A DNA stretch of 64,000 nucleotides from Topomyia yanbarensis (Eukaryota; Arthropoda; Insecta; Diptera; Culicidae), in NCBI RefSeq assembly GCF_030247195.1, contig NC_080671.1:210055945-210119944 (forward strand), written 5' to 3'. Below, piece by piece: positions 35,065 to 46,199 of the stretch. Within the stretch, counting starts at the first letter, position 1; the number at the start of each line of letters is the position of its first letter. A model generated the notes under the pieces. It saw only the letters and a list, made by a program, of their open reading frames with translations, made no database searches and was not told the DNA's origin. The translations under genes were made by a program, and so were the position numbers.

Positions 35065-35382
35065 CGGTTATAAAATAGAAATTATACACGCGAAGTTACA
35101 TACGCGTCAGCACCTGCGACATACAAACACGCGATCGAAAACGTTAACGTACAAATGCTCGAGCTCTTCGCGAGGATACACGCGATCGCGTGTCCCTACG
35201 CCCGCACATACCCTAACCGTACAATGAAAATCACATTCAGAATCACGGCCGCTACAATTGACCTAAAGCGGTGTTTTAGTGGGCACCATTACCTGTCTCG
35301 TCTGCAAATTGTAGTATGCGATTCTGACGGGGATCCTTTCCGAGAACCTAGCTCTACAGCTCCAGTATGACAACACTCAAAA
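35065..35382 (-). repeat. Satellite-like repeat, right half
   Basis: Continues the repeat broken at 5619. It is the reverse-complement homologue of about 51826-52225, sharing ACACGCGATCGCG, ACGCCCGCACATACC and CGAGAACCTAGCTCTACAGC. Only one 19-bp unit (CGACATACAAACACGCG) is present here, against about six at 52069-52190. Confidence 0.83.
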
Positions 35383-37750
35383 AAAATATATTAAAATTAT
35401 ATTAAAATGTAAGGTAGTACGTATACAATATTAACTAAAATTGTCTAAAACTGATCATGCATTCAGTACAGATGCTATTTCTCCACAATCTAAACCTATT
35501 AGTACGGAAAGGGTGAAATTTGCTAGTACGCTTGGATAACGTGAGGTTAGCAACTATTCTATCATTAAAAATAACGTAATATTATAATATGGATAGGATT
35601 TAGTAAGCAGAGTACTGCAAAATAGTACCGGAGTCATCGAAAGACATGTGTATACACTAAAACAAGCAAGGCGGTGGTCAGCTATTTTCGTTCGCGTCTC
35701 TTATCGCCTATTTTATAAGGTGATTCATCAACAGTGTTATCTTTGAAAATGAACTATCTTGGCTATACAACTAATTTCCCCGATCTCATTTTATTGGAAA
35801 TAATTAAGTAGGTTCAGAATTGCACATATTTTGTCGAATGCAATTTTAAATGATCTTTGATTTGATGGCATTGTAAGGGAACACGTATCCCCCGGTTGAT
35901 GCTAATCGAGGTGACATTTCTTTGGACTGGTCAAACTAATTTCTTTGTTTGTTTACTGTTTATTTGACCAACTAGGAAACTAATCCACGGGGCATTTAAT
36001 GTCCGTGGGGAATACGCATGGTCTTGTCTGAGTGAAATGATGCCTGTTGATTCATATATTAGGGGTTGAAAATTGGCAGTTCTTGAGAAGAATCAGAAGC
36101 TATTTACTAATTTGCAGCAGTTATATCAGCACGAAGAATATATGATCGGTGTTGGGTCAGACCGGACTAAGTCGCAAAACCTTAAAAAATGAGATAATCA
36201 TAGCACTGAATAAAGAATTTCTTCAGCTACATTCGCCTTTTAACTGATTTGAAATATGTTACAATAACCAAGAATTACAGCAAAAATTAATTTTAAAGGA
36301 TGCTGCGATTCAAACTTTAAACTCGTTTTTCTCGAAATCAATACAATGTCACTTAGTCCGGTCTGACTTGATACCGACCATATGTTTTATTGTCATACTT
36401 TTAGCCTCATTAATTAATTTAATGAAATCAAATTAATTAATTGTTCTCATTGTATCGAATACTTCAACTTGTCAAGTTAACTATATTTCTTCATGAGTAT
36501 AAAAATATTCTAGCTTGATTATTCACGTAAAACGTGACAGGTTACTTTCTTTTCATTCTTATTGTCTCCAATCTTGTTCTAGTAATTAGTGTAAAAATTG
36601 GCGTCATCTGTTGCATATTCGATATACAAAGCTAGTCGTTTCAGGTATTTCGGTAGTGCTTAATTTATACCGTTTAAAATGCGCTTCAGTTAGCTTAACA
36701 ACGCGCGGGAATAATGATAACATAAAAATCGGCACCTTATTCAATTGTTCGCGGAGAAAGAAACCAATATATAATTGTCATTTTATTTGCTATATAAATA
36801 TCAAAGTTTATACAAGATAAATAATACTTGTATTATGAAATCGAAATATTTATATCGACCAATGTCTCTAAACACTAAAGGTAATCGCTTTTCATGGTAT
36901 TGTGTTGTTTTTAGAATGTCGTAATTCGCCGGAATGAAGAAACAAAGAATAATGAAATCGTGAACATACCGTTAGATTCAAATAAACATGAGCAACACTC
37001 CCGACTGTCGGAAGTCCGAAGTTGTTTTTTTACAAACCGATCATTTCCAAATTAATTCAATAAACGATAAATCTATCGAAAATTCTCGACAGTCCGCTGC
37101 CCAGAGCAATAAACACATGATAACATTTCTAAGAGTTGCATATATTGTATCACTTATCAAGGTGAATCCAGATTTGTGTGACTCTTCACCCCATCCTACT
37201 AACAACAAGTCCTTCCCGTGGCAAACCTAGAGATACAGAGGTATAAACGGTCTCCATAACAACGTTTCCTGCACTAACATTCGAATGCATAGCTACTCCC
37301 AGGCCCCACTCGTTGATTCTTTGTGCAATGTTGCTTGTTCTGGTCAATCACAGAGTAGCAACTACGAATTGTACGGTCATCATGCTCATGCTCAAGCTCA
37401 TACATAACTAAAACATGCATTACACTTAATTTTATATGCACATGCAGGAATTTAAAGCGACAAAACTTCGCTCGAATAAAAGTCGCTACGGGTTTGAGAA
37501 TCAATTATACTGTCTTTCTTGTTACCGCGATACGCAAGTAACAAACTGGTACCACCATGATATCAAAATGATGCAAAACGTATTAAAATAGGTGCAAAAT
37601 TGTTTGGATTTGCCTGTCTAGATCAATAATGACTAACCAAAGTCGCTTTGACCACATTGGCCACCTACGACGGTTCTTAATTCCATATAATCGGGGACCA
37701 AAGGAAAATTTCAAAATCGAATTTGTATTTTTAATGGCAAATATATTTAA
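35383..37750. other. AT-rich sequence, no gene recognised
   Basis: Apart from the MITE at 36142-36383, only short open frames without recognisable domains are present. Small open frames at 36988-37230 and 37629-37823 have no known motif. Confidence 0.5.
36142..36383. mobile_element. About 240-bp MITE
   Basis: Inverted ends ATCGGTGTTGGGTCAGACCG and GTCGGTATCAAGTCAGACCG, both followed by GACTAAGT. Flanking TATG/CATATG makes a TA or TATG duplication possible but not certain. Non-coding. Confidence 0.75.
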
Positions 37751-37754
37751 AATA

Positions 37755-38790
37755 CATGAAACGGCGAGATTCAAAGAGGAATTCCACGAAGATCCGTCCG
37801 AAAATCTCCAAAATAGTGACTGACCATTCTATATTCCGATGCAACTTTACAGGTTTCATCAGCATGGAAGACTAAACATTTTCCACAGTCAATAAGAATA
37901 TTTTTACTCAAGCACAATTTTTAAAAAGGGCTTAGACGTTTCTACGTGCATTATTTTAATTTTTTTTTGTTCGGTTACTCTATTTTATACAGCAAAACTT
38001 CCTAAGAACGAGTATAGGGAATGAATACTCCAATGAATACTTCTGCACGAAAAAAATATGCACTGAAAAAATATTGTGTCATTTTCTACAAAAAAAAATT
38101 TATATTAAAATATTAAATTGCAAAAAAAACATTTTTCCAAATTTTTTATATTTTGTCAACAAAAACCTAAAGAGAATAGAGACATTTTTAATGTAATTGC
38201 ATGATGGAGAACTTATTGGTAAAAAAGTTTTTCTAACAATAACTTTATGCATGTTTTTAAATATCATACTAATTGTCATACAAAACAGTAATTTTTTTAC
38301 AGAATGATTTTTAATATAATTTTAAATCAAAACGGATTTAACAAAAATCATTTAAAATGCGATAGTTTTCTAGATATTTGGAATTTTGCTCCAGCAAAAA
38401 CCAATAATTCGTGTAATTATGCCCTTTTTAAAAATTATTTGCGTTATCCAATCATAATATGTCAAAAATCTAATGTTTATCATTTTAATGACTTAAAAGA
38501 AACTTTTTCAGTGTATTTGGATCATGGAGAAACTTTCAATGAAAAAGTTTTTCTAACAGCAACTTTTAGCATATTTTCATAATTCATGCTACTTGCAGAC
38601 AAACATACAATTTTATTTTTGAATACGCCGTTTTAAATCGAAATTCTCATAACAAAAGTTTTCTGAAATGTAATAGTTGTCGAGATATATTAAATTTTGT
38701 TTTATGAGCACAAAAATCGTGTTTTATTACGACCTTTTCATAAGTTATTTCTCCATCAACAGTTATAGGTTTTTCAAAAAGGTCGTCAAA
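37755..38790 (+). repeat. Left arm of a roughly 1-kb inverted repeat
   Basis: Reverse-complement match to about 44200-45190. Landmarks include TTATACAGCAAAACTT, GCATGATGGAGAACTTATTG, TGCGATAGTTTTCTAG and CATGGAGAAACTTTCAATG. Diverged throughout with small indels. The arms bracket about 5.4 kb. No coding function recognised. Confidence 0.8.
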
Positions 38791-38919
38791 CGGTGAGATA
38801 GCATAGTCTTCACTAAAGGGATTAGAATGACAAGGAGACGCCATGTTCCGTTTGAAGTTTCAATTCAGCTTCTACAGCTTATAGCTGAGTTCGGATTCAG
38901 GACGGAGCATGTCGTTTCT

Positions 38920-39345
38920 TTGTTTTTTTTGTCGTGACTACGACTAACGTTTATATACAGGGGCCTCTTTTCAAAATTTCGCAAGAAACAGACAACTTTC
39001 CTTTATGTGCTGTCATTCGTTTATTGTCCACCATACTAGCAATGTGTGGCTGCAAATTTCACATACAGGCAGTAAGAAGAACCCATCATCGAATTTCGGC
39101 AGCATAATCAAATTGTTCTATGCTGTTGAATTAGCAGAGAAGCAACTGCAGATTTAGGGTTAATAATGAAAAGCTGCTGCTCAATTTTTTTGTGCTGTGC
39201 TAGTTAACAGATCTACCTCCTCTGAAAGTGTAGCGGCGGCGGGTGGATTAATTATTCCATTTGTATCAGTCCTTTTCAGGGCTCTAGCATAAAATAAAGA
39301 ATAAGTTTGAATATTTTCCGTAATCGATAGCAACAGCAAACATTT
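38920..39345 (+). other. Spacer with TATA-like motif shared with 50.8 kb
   Basis: TTTGTCGTGACTACGACTAACG then TTTATATACAGGGGCC and TTTTCAAAATTTCG resemble 50800-50860 (GTCGTGACTAACGACTT... AATATAGGGGCC). The shared block looks like a promoter-like spacer of the histone-related repeats. No gene is present. Confidence 0.5.
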
Positions 39346-39787
39346 GGGTTGGTAATGTATATGACATAACAGGGGTGTCGTGACCACACATCGAAGTTAA
39401 TTCAAATCTTGCAAAGCATAAATTGACATAATTTCAATGATTGTTCAGCATTGAAAATTCCTATCGCCGTCATGAAAAAAATGACAAATTTTCAGGTTAA
39501 CACGGCAATAACTTCGCAATTTATAGAACAATTTTATTTTTGACGATGCACCACATCTGAGATAGGTAAAACGAATTGTCTATAGGAAAATGTTTTCAGT
39601 TTGTATTTGATCATCGTTGAAATCAATTCTTTTTTTTGCGGCGACCCGCTTCGTTAGTTCCTGGAAGGAATACTCCCCGTTAGCAGCATCAAACAAAGAC
39701 GCTCTCAAAATTGCCTCCATCACTAGACGTGTACAGAAGTCGCATTATTATTGGTAAGGAAGCGGCGAAATAATATTCTCAACAAAC

Positions 39788-39803
39788 GGTCCCTATTAGG
39801 ACC
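39788..39803 (+). promoter_or_regulatory. Histone-type 3' stem-loop, one base changed
   Basis: GGTCCCTATTAGGACC followed by ACAAAA. It differs by one base in the loop-proximal stem from the copy at 40611, and otherwise fits the metazoan histone mRNA hairpin pattern. No histone coding sequence was recognised just upstream. Confidence 0.65.
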
Positions 39804-40238
39804 ACAAAATCGTTCTCAGAAGAATTACAATTGAAATTTCCATTTCGTGCTTTGGAAAATAACTTCCCTCTTATCGGGTTAGTTATTTTCTATCATAATA
39901 TCCGAAAAATGTACGATAAAACAAATAAACTGACCAATTGGACGGAAGCAAGGAAATACCTACAAAAATTTGAGTCAGAAAAGTGACACTGACGGAAAAA
40001 TGTTTCGATCGTTTCTAAGTGTTTGGCAGCTGAAGTTGCCGTTGTTTTTCCAACGTCAATTATTTGCGCTGTGCTGTACGGAACAAATAGATTTTTGCGC
40101 GATTTGTTGGGAAATAATCAAAAATATTGTGTAGTAGATTCCGTAGAGGATACGATTACCGTAAATTTTGACAGAAATGATTTTGAAAACGCATTAAGAT
40201 ATAGGTAAAAGATAGAGATAGGTAAAACGAATTGTCTA

Positions 40239-40409
40239 TTGGGGTTTTCGATTGGTTGACACCGGTGTAGTGGAGTGCACTGGTTTTGCACTTTCTAGCA
40301 GAAGTGTCAATGGAACATACCCAGTTTTCTGCACTTCTGCTAGAAAGTGCAAAAGCGGTGCAGTTTCAGTGCACTCCACTACACCGGTGTCAATCAATCG
40401 AAAATCCTA
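40239..40409. mobile_element. 171-bp near-perfect palindromic MITE, TA target
   Basis: Arms of about 75 bp share TTCGATTGGTTGACACCGGT / TTCGATTGATTGACACCGGT, then GTAGTGGAGTGCACTG and GCACTTTCTAGCAGAAGTG. TA flanks lie at 40237-40238 and 40410-40411. The first tandem copy (39575-39590) holds the empty site GTCTATAGGAAAATG. Probably a Tc1/mariner-type MITE. Confidence 0.87.
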
Positions 40410-40610
40410 TATAGGAAAATGTTTTCAGTTTGCATTTGATCATTGTTGAAATCAGTTCGTTTGTCGTCGGCGACCCGCTTCGTTAGTTCCTGGAAGGAAT
40501 ACTCCCCATTAGCAGCAGCAAACAAAGGCGCTCTCAAAATTACCTCCATCACTAGACGTGTACAGAAGACGCTTTGTTTTTAAGGAATCGGTGATATAAT
40601 CACAACAAAC

Positions 40611-40626
40611 GGTCCTTATTAGGACC
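40611..40626 (+). promoter_or_regulatory. Histone-type 3' stem-loop
   Basis: GGTCCTTATTAGGACC: 6-bp stem, TATT loop, followed by ACAAAA. It matches the metazoan replication-dependent histone hairpin consensus (GGYYYUUHUHARRRCC) at every position. The upstream 170 bp is too decayed to assign a histone. Confidence 0.75.
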
Positions 40627-41029
40627 ACAAAATCGTTCACAGAATTACAAATGAAATTTCCATTTCGTGGAAAATAACTTCCCTCTTATCAGATTAGTTA
40701 TTGTCTATAATAATACCCGAAAAATGTGCGATAGAACAAATAAACTGACCAATTTCACGGAAGCAAGAAAATACCTTCGAAAATTTGAATCAGAAAAGTG
40801 ACATTGACGGAAAAATGCTTCGATCGTTTCTAAGTGTTTGGCAACTGAAGTTGCCGATTTGTTTTCCAACGTCAATTATTTGCGCGGTGCTGTACAGAAC
40901 AAAACAGATTTTTGCGCGATTTGGATCCTGCAATATTCAACATATCATAAAATTATAGCCGGTTGATGACCTACACCTACACCAATCACATAAGAATCGC
41001 TATCTTGAACAACAGAGCAGCCTGAACAT

Positions 41030-41520
41030 TAGACTGGTTCAATTTCTGACTTTTAGCTCCACCAGGCTCTACTGATTCCTTTTATGGGCCTTAGTAATTG
41101 TGCAAATTTTGGTACCGATCGGTTGTGTCTACGGACCCTCCAAAAATTTCAAAGTTTATATGGGAGTTTGTATGAAAAATCTGTTAACATTGAAAATAAA
41201 TTCTTAAAAAATCACCTCATCAATCAATCAGTACACTATATATTTCTATAGGTATTCTTCTACTGAACACATGCGGGGAACATTGCAAGTTTCTGAAAAT
41301 TCGTTGAGAAAAGTTATTAACTAAAGAAGCAGTATGACTTCAAAACAAGTGGATTTTATTAGTAACCATAGCAACCCTGTTTGTTCCCATATAAACTTTG
41401 AAATTTTTGGAGGGTCCGTAGACTCAACCGATCGGTACCAAAATTTGCACAATTACTATGGGCCATAAAAGGAATTAGTAGAGCCTAGTGGAGCTAAAAG
41501 TCAAAAATTGAACCAGTCTA
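41030..41520. mobile_element. 491-bp hAT-like MITE, exact 8-bp TSD
   Basis: CTGAACAT at 41022-41029 and 41521-41528. Inverted ends TAGACTGGTTCAATTT extend about 140 bp with few mismatches (GGTACCGATCGGTTG, GGACCCTCCAAAAATTTC). It lies between histone-related repeat blocks. Non-coding. Confidence 0.9.
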
Positions 41521-41604
41521 CTGAACATAGTGGACAGAAGTCAGCAGCATCCAACGAGCTTCGAATCCAGCGCATCGCCTATCAACGCCGACGCCAACAA
41601 CAAA

Positions 41605-41620
41605 GGTTCTTTTCAGAACC
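41605..41620 (+). promoter_or_regulatory. Histone-type 3' stem-loop
   Basis: GGTTCTTTTCAGAACC followed by ACCA, a full match to the metazoan histone hairpin. The surrounding 100 bp (GCCAACAACAAA upstream) is nearly the same as around 57106. Confidence 0.78.
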
Positions 41621-42155
41621 ACCATAATTATTATAAAGAATAACTTGAAACATTCCCACACATTTCATTGTATATCATTCGATTTGAATTACAAATCAAA
41701 CGTGTAGTCACGACACTCCGGTTATGTCCTAGACATTACCCACCCATCTTTTTTTTAATCTCTTTAGTTCTCACAAGTCTCCTATCTCATGCCGCGAGTC
41801 TAAGCCTATTGATGACATTTGGTCCTTAGACTGGCGACAACTGGGTGCTATCAGCCTTCTGCCGATAGTAGCAGAATGAGAGGGTGCGAACAGATCTAAT
41901 CAAGGAAACCGTAAAAATGAATATCTGATCGAAAATCAGCCGCAACAAGACTTTTATCTGACTAATATCGATGATCGCGGGTCAAAACGTACTGAAAATT
42001 CGCCGCGTCTGTTTTTATGAATCTAATTTCAAGTTCCGTTATTGATAACCAGCCCGTGTATCAGGTTAACAATTCTTTGTATTTCTCTTCAATGGTCGTT
42101 ATTATCCCTTGTATACGTGTTTTTTGCAAATCATCCAATACGTTAAATAGGAAAT

Positions 42156-43284
42156 ACAGTAATGTTTCGATTATATCACGGTCGGTCTGTATTTTAGCGT
42201 GATATATTTGAAGCGTGATTTATTCAAAACAAAACAAAAAATTACATTCAGGCATTAACCCATGTATTTCTATAAACAAAAAGTAATAAAAAGTTAAAGT
42301 TAGTCAAAAAGAATAAATTATAGTAGGGTAATGAGCCTATTTTTGCCATGTTTCTATTATCACACTACCCATTTGAAGGCGTTGGTTAGAGTAGCGTCTG
42401 CCATCTTTGTTCAACGCGTTGGGTCAGCGATATGTCATAAGCGGATAATTTTTCCCCATACAGCTTCACTTTACCGTTTCATAAAGTTGTTGAACATCCC
42501 AAAGCTAAACTTGAAGGAATCTGGCACGTTAAGGTTTTGGACAAATATCATGACTATTAAAAACAGTGTGTGTTGATGTTGTCCTTTCAAAAGAAAAGGT
42601 AATCAATTCAAGAGAAAATGCATATCTTGGCATACCTACCATATCGTGCGTATTTTGGTTTTCTCATTATTTTGTTAGATTTTCCTGCGGATAATTAACA
42701 ATTAACCGAGTAAAAAAGAAGTCTATTTGTTTACCCAATACAGCAGACGGCCCCTCAAGGACACGGTAAATAGGAATTTTAAACTATAATTGGAATCGGC
42801 CGAAAGATATTTCGGCACTCCTAGACATTGCAACAACGTTTTTGGTAAAACATGATTTCAAGATAAGTCACGTTTAAAGTTTCGCGCCACGCCCTCCGTT
42901 CATGTAAAGGGACAAGATGAACAGCGCTATAACTTTGCTTCTACTGCTTAGACCTTTATAAAAAATTCAGATACTTTCTTAAGAATCAATACTTTAAGAT
43001 AAAAAAATAAAAAAGATCGACTTTTTGACCGACCTCATCATATTAACGAAATAGTCCGAAACACAATAATAGGCTCATTACCCTACATGTAAATAAGCAA
43101 ATCAATTGTAAAAAAATCCTAAAAGTGCCAGGACACAACATGTGGCTTAATTGGATCAAAACGTAGTGTGCCTTGTCTGTTTTTCAAAAAGCGTGATATA
43201 ATCGAGGCAAAACCGTGATATAATCGAGGGTGATATAAACGAGTATTGATATAAACGCATAGTGATATAATCGAAACATTACTG
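42156..43284 (-). mobile_element. TA element (CAGTAATGT family) with nested MITE, second copy
   Basis: Inverted ends CAGTAATGTTTCGATTATAT at both sides with TA at 42154-42155 and 43285-43286. Inverted relative to 20775-21974. It carries the GGGTAATG MITE (42326-43083) at the same internal position, so the composite itself appears to have moved. Confidence 0.87.
42326..43083 (-). mobile_element. 758-bp MITE, GGGTAATG family
   Basis: Ends GGGTAATGAGCCTA on both strands with TA flanks; reverse-complement match to 20976-21805, about 70 bp shorter through internal deletions. Non-coding. Confidence 0.83.
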
Positions 43285-43951
43285 TACATACCTTGATTTA
43301 TAACATCTCGCGCTATCATAACTCTTTGTCTGTATGACGTGTTACCACTCGGTAGTTTTCAAACAAATAAATATACCGTAGATAAGAAGTAGCGAATTCT
43401 GTCCAATAACTGTTACAATAGATAGTGATCCAGCCCATTACGCAGATAAGACTAGTTTTTCTAGGCTATACTCCCACGGTCGGCTGCGTGGAGTTCAAAT
43501 TGCTTTTGTTTAGGAAACATAGGATACTCTCGGTAGCCGTAGCAGAATTAAACCAAACCAAAAACTAAACAAGATCTTTTCTTTTTCAAGTGATCAACTA
43601 CGTAATAAAATATTCTTTACAGGTCGCTTCGCTTGCTTGGAAAGAATCCTAGACCGTATACCCTTCCAAAACACCAACTCCGCGACACCTATGGAAGAGT
43701 CTGATGAATCGTCGTCCTTCCGTTAAGTAGATGGAGCATCAATACTTCCCGTCAACCTTATCCTTTATCCCCGTGAACGATGGAGATGGGGGCGGCCGGC
43801 AATGATGGCTATCATGTGTTGAGGTTTTAATATGGGTCGGATTGGTGTGAATTCCTACTAACCACTTCCTAAGCAACTCTTATTAGATAATCAGCAGTCA
43901 TACATGATGAAGTCAGTGTGCAATCCGCCAAAATCATCGTCACAACGCAAC
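43285..43951. other. Unassigned block, possible retroelement remnant
   Basis: A less AT-rich stretch (43620-43930) contains GGAGATGGGGGCGGCCGGC and ATGGGTCGGATTGG. Composition differs from its neighbours, suggesting a fragment of a repeat whose family I could not name. No open frame above 60 codons. Confidence 0.4.
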
Positions 43952-43975
43952 GCAACAGTTATAGGTTTTTCAAAA

Positions 43976-44192
43976 AGCCTATAATATTTCCTGTTTCTTT
44001 CTCTTTGACATCAAAGCGACATTATGAACCATTTGAAAGCTACATGAAAACAATCAACATATGATTCAACTTCATAGTTTAATCATCAGACCCTATGGTT
44101 GAATCATATGTTGGTCGTTTTCGTGTAGCTTTCAAATGGTTTAGAATATAGCTTTGATGTCAAAGAGAAAGTTACAGGAAATATTATGGGCT
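43976..44192. mobile_element. About 217-bp foldback element
   Basis: Two arms of about 95 bp share ATAATATTTCCTGT, TCTCTTTGACATCAAAGC, ACCATTTGAAAGCTACA and ATATGATTCAAC in inverse order. The pairing continues, less well, into ACAGTTATAGG/ACAGTAATAG outside, so the ends are approximate. It sits at the inner edge of the right arm of the large inverted repeat. Confidence 0.7.
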
Positions 44193-44199
44193 TTTCGAA

Positions 44200-45190
44200 A
44201 AAAACTATTACTGTTTATGGAGAAACGCGAATAACTTATGAAAAGGTCGTAATAAAACAAAATAATTGTGTTGTTAAAACAAAATGTAAAATGAACTACC
44301 ACATTTCAATTTTTTTAAATTTAAAATGGCATTTAGAATCATATTCAAAAATAAAATAGTATTTTTTTACTGCAAATAGCATAAGTTATAAAAATATGTC
44401 AAAAGTTGTTGTAAGGAAAACTTTTTTATTGAAAGTTTCTCCATGATCCAGATACACTAAAAAAGTTTCTTTTACGTCTCTAAAATGATAAACATTAGAT
44501 TTTTGACATTTTCTTATGGGGTAACGCAAATAACTTTTAAAAAGGGCATAATTACACGAAATGTTGGTTTTTGTTGGATCAAGATTCCAAATATCTCGAA
44601 AACTATCGCATTTTAGATGATTTTTGTTAAATGCATTTTGATTTAAAATTATACTTAGAATCATATTCTGTAAAAAATTACAGTTTTGTGTGTCAATTAG
44701 TATGAAATTTAAAAACATGTATAAAGATATTGTTGGAAAAACTTTTTACCAATAAGTTCTCCATCATGCAATTACATTCAAAATGTCTCTTTTCTCTTTA
44801 GGTTTTTGTTGACAAAATATAAAAGATTAGAAAAATGTTTTTTTTGCAATTTAAATTATTATATAAATAAATATATAAATTTTTGTTTTTGAAGACAATT
44901 GACACAATATTGTTTTCAGTGCATATTTTTTTCGTGGAGAAGTATTCATTCCCTATAACTCGTTCTCAGAAAGTTTTGCTGTATAAAATAGAGTAATCGA
45001 CCAACATTTTTTGTAAATTAATGCACGTAGAAACGACTAAACAAACCCCTTTGAAAAATTGCTCTTGTATCAAAATATTGCAATTGCCAGCAAAATCAAG
45101 GAGATTCATAAACCGAACACAACTGCAAAGTTTCGTTCGAATCTACGATGTTCATATTTTGCGGTCGGCTGGTTTCTCATAGAATTCCTC
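44200..45190 (-). repeat. Right arm of the roughly 1-kb inverted repeat
   Basis: Reverse-complement homologue of 37755-38790. The match extends from ACTTATGAAAAGGTCG (44237) to at least AGAGGAATTC (rc near 45187). Confidence 0.8.
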
Positions 45191-45727
45191 TAATGTAAAT
45201 TTGTCCACTTGGTCGAATTGTGTTGAATATGTTACTGTTGAAAAAATCCGTTGAACTCAGACGAACCCGATATATAGGAATTCAAATGAATGTATTTGTT
45301 TTGCTTTCCTTTTTGCAATACGGACAAAACTATAACATCAAAATAATGCGGTACAATACCGTTTGTTTTGATGTATAATATTATTGCACAATTTAAAAAA
45401 TTAATATAGATGTTTTTTTTGAAGATTGTTTGAGAGTAATCAACGCGTTGCAAACCTGGAACACCTCCCCGTTGACTCCGGTTTGCATTCTACTTTATTG
45501 CCCAATTGCACCTTTACAGATGCCACCTCTTCAGCAAGCATATGAAAGATAATAATTATATTGAAATATACTGCCTGTATTAGCATAACATTCCCATATG
45601 TAAAATCATCATGTCGAGGAAATGCGACCATAATGTTTTTGTTTTATTTTCTACCCAGATGAGCTGCGTAAGATTTACAACTATACTATGCCCTACCACC
45701 CCCCAATCGGTTTGATTGATGTGCAAT
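45191..45727. other. AT-rich sequence, no gene recognised
   Basis: Between the large inverted repeat and the I-clade element. Only short open frames without domains. Confidence 0.5.
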
Positions 45728-46199
45728 TTTTATTTACAACTAAGTTTATTTAGGCCCAAATGCGGTAGCTTAACGAGGCCGATAATTCATTTTTTAAGGT
45801 ACATTGCACGTGTGAGTGGGGGAAGAGAAAGCCGTATTTAGGGGCGGCTTGCTCCCCTCTTATGTTAGTAAAGGAAAAAGGTAGGAAGTGGGATACATAT
45901 TGTAAAATTTTGTAAAATTTATATTCTCGTTGGCTGTTTGATGATTGTGGGGGATAAGCACACTTCATTGTAGTGGTTTCCATCCTGTAACCGCAGGGGC
46001 GACGGGAGGGTCTATATTTCGGATGATTATTAGTACTCCGATGCTGTCATGATGTTCTTGTTACGTGTGTCATGATGTTCTGGATGGACGGTTATCAAGA
46101 AAGGTATGCAATGCATCGTAGACTCGTGAAGCAATGCCATATTGTAGATACAGGGAAAGGTTGACGGGGTTCTACTGTGAATGAGAGAGGGGAAAACAT

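Larger units (their letters stand above)
39346..40930 (+). repeat. Tandem duplication carrying histone-type stem-loops
   Basis: First copy about 39550-40080, second copy 40216-40925. Both share AGGTAAAACGAATTGTCTAT, GACCCGCTTCGTTAGTTCCT, TCCATCACTAGACGTGTACA, a stem-loop, and TTCGATCGTTTCTAAGTG. The second copy is interrupted by a palindromic MITE (40239-40409). The first copy has an extra tail (40110-40205) with a short open frame and no known domain. Confidence 0.8.
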
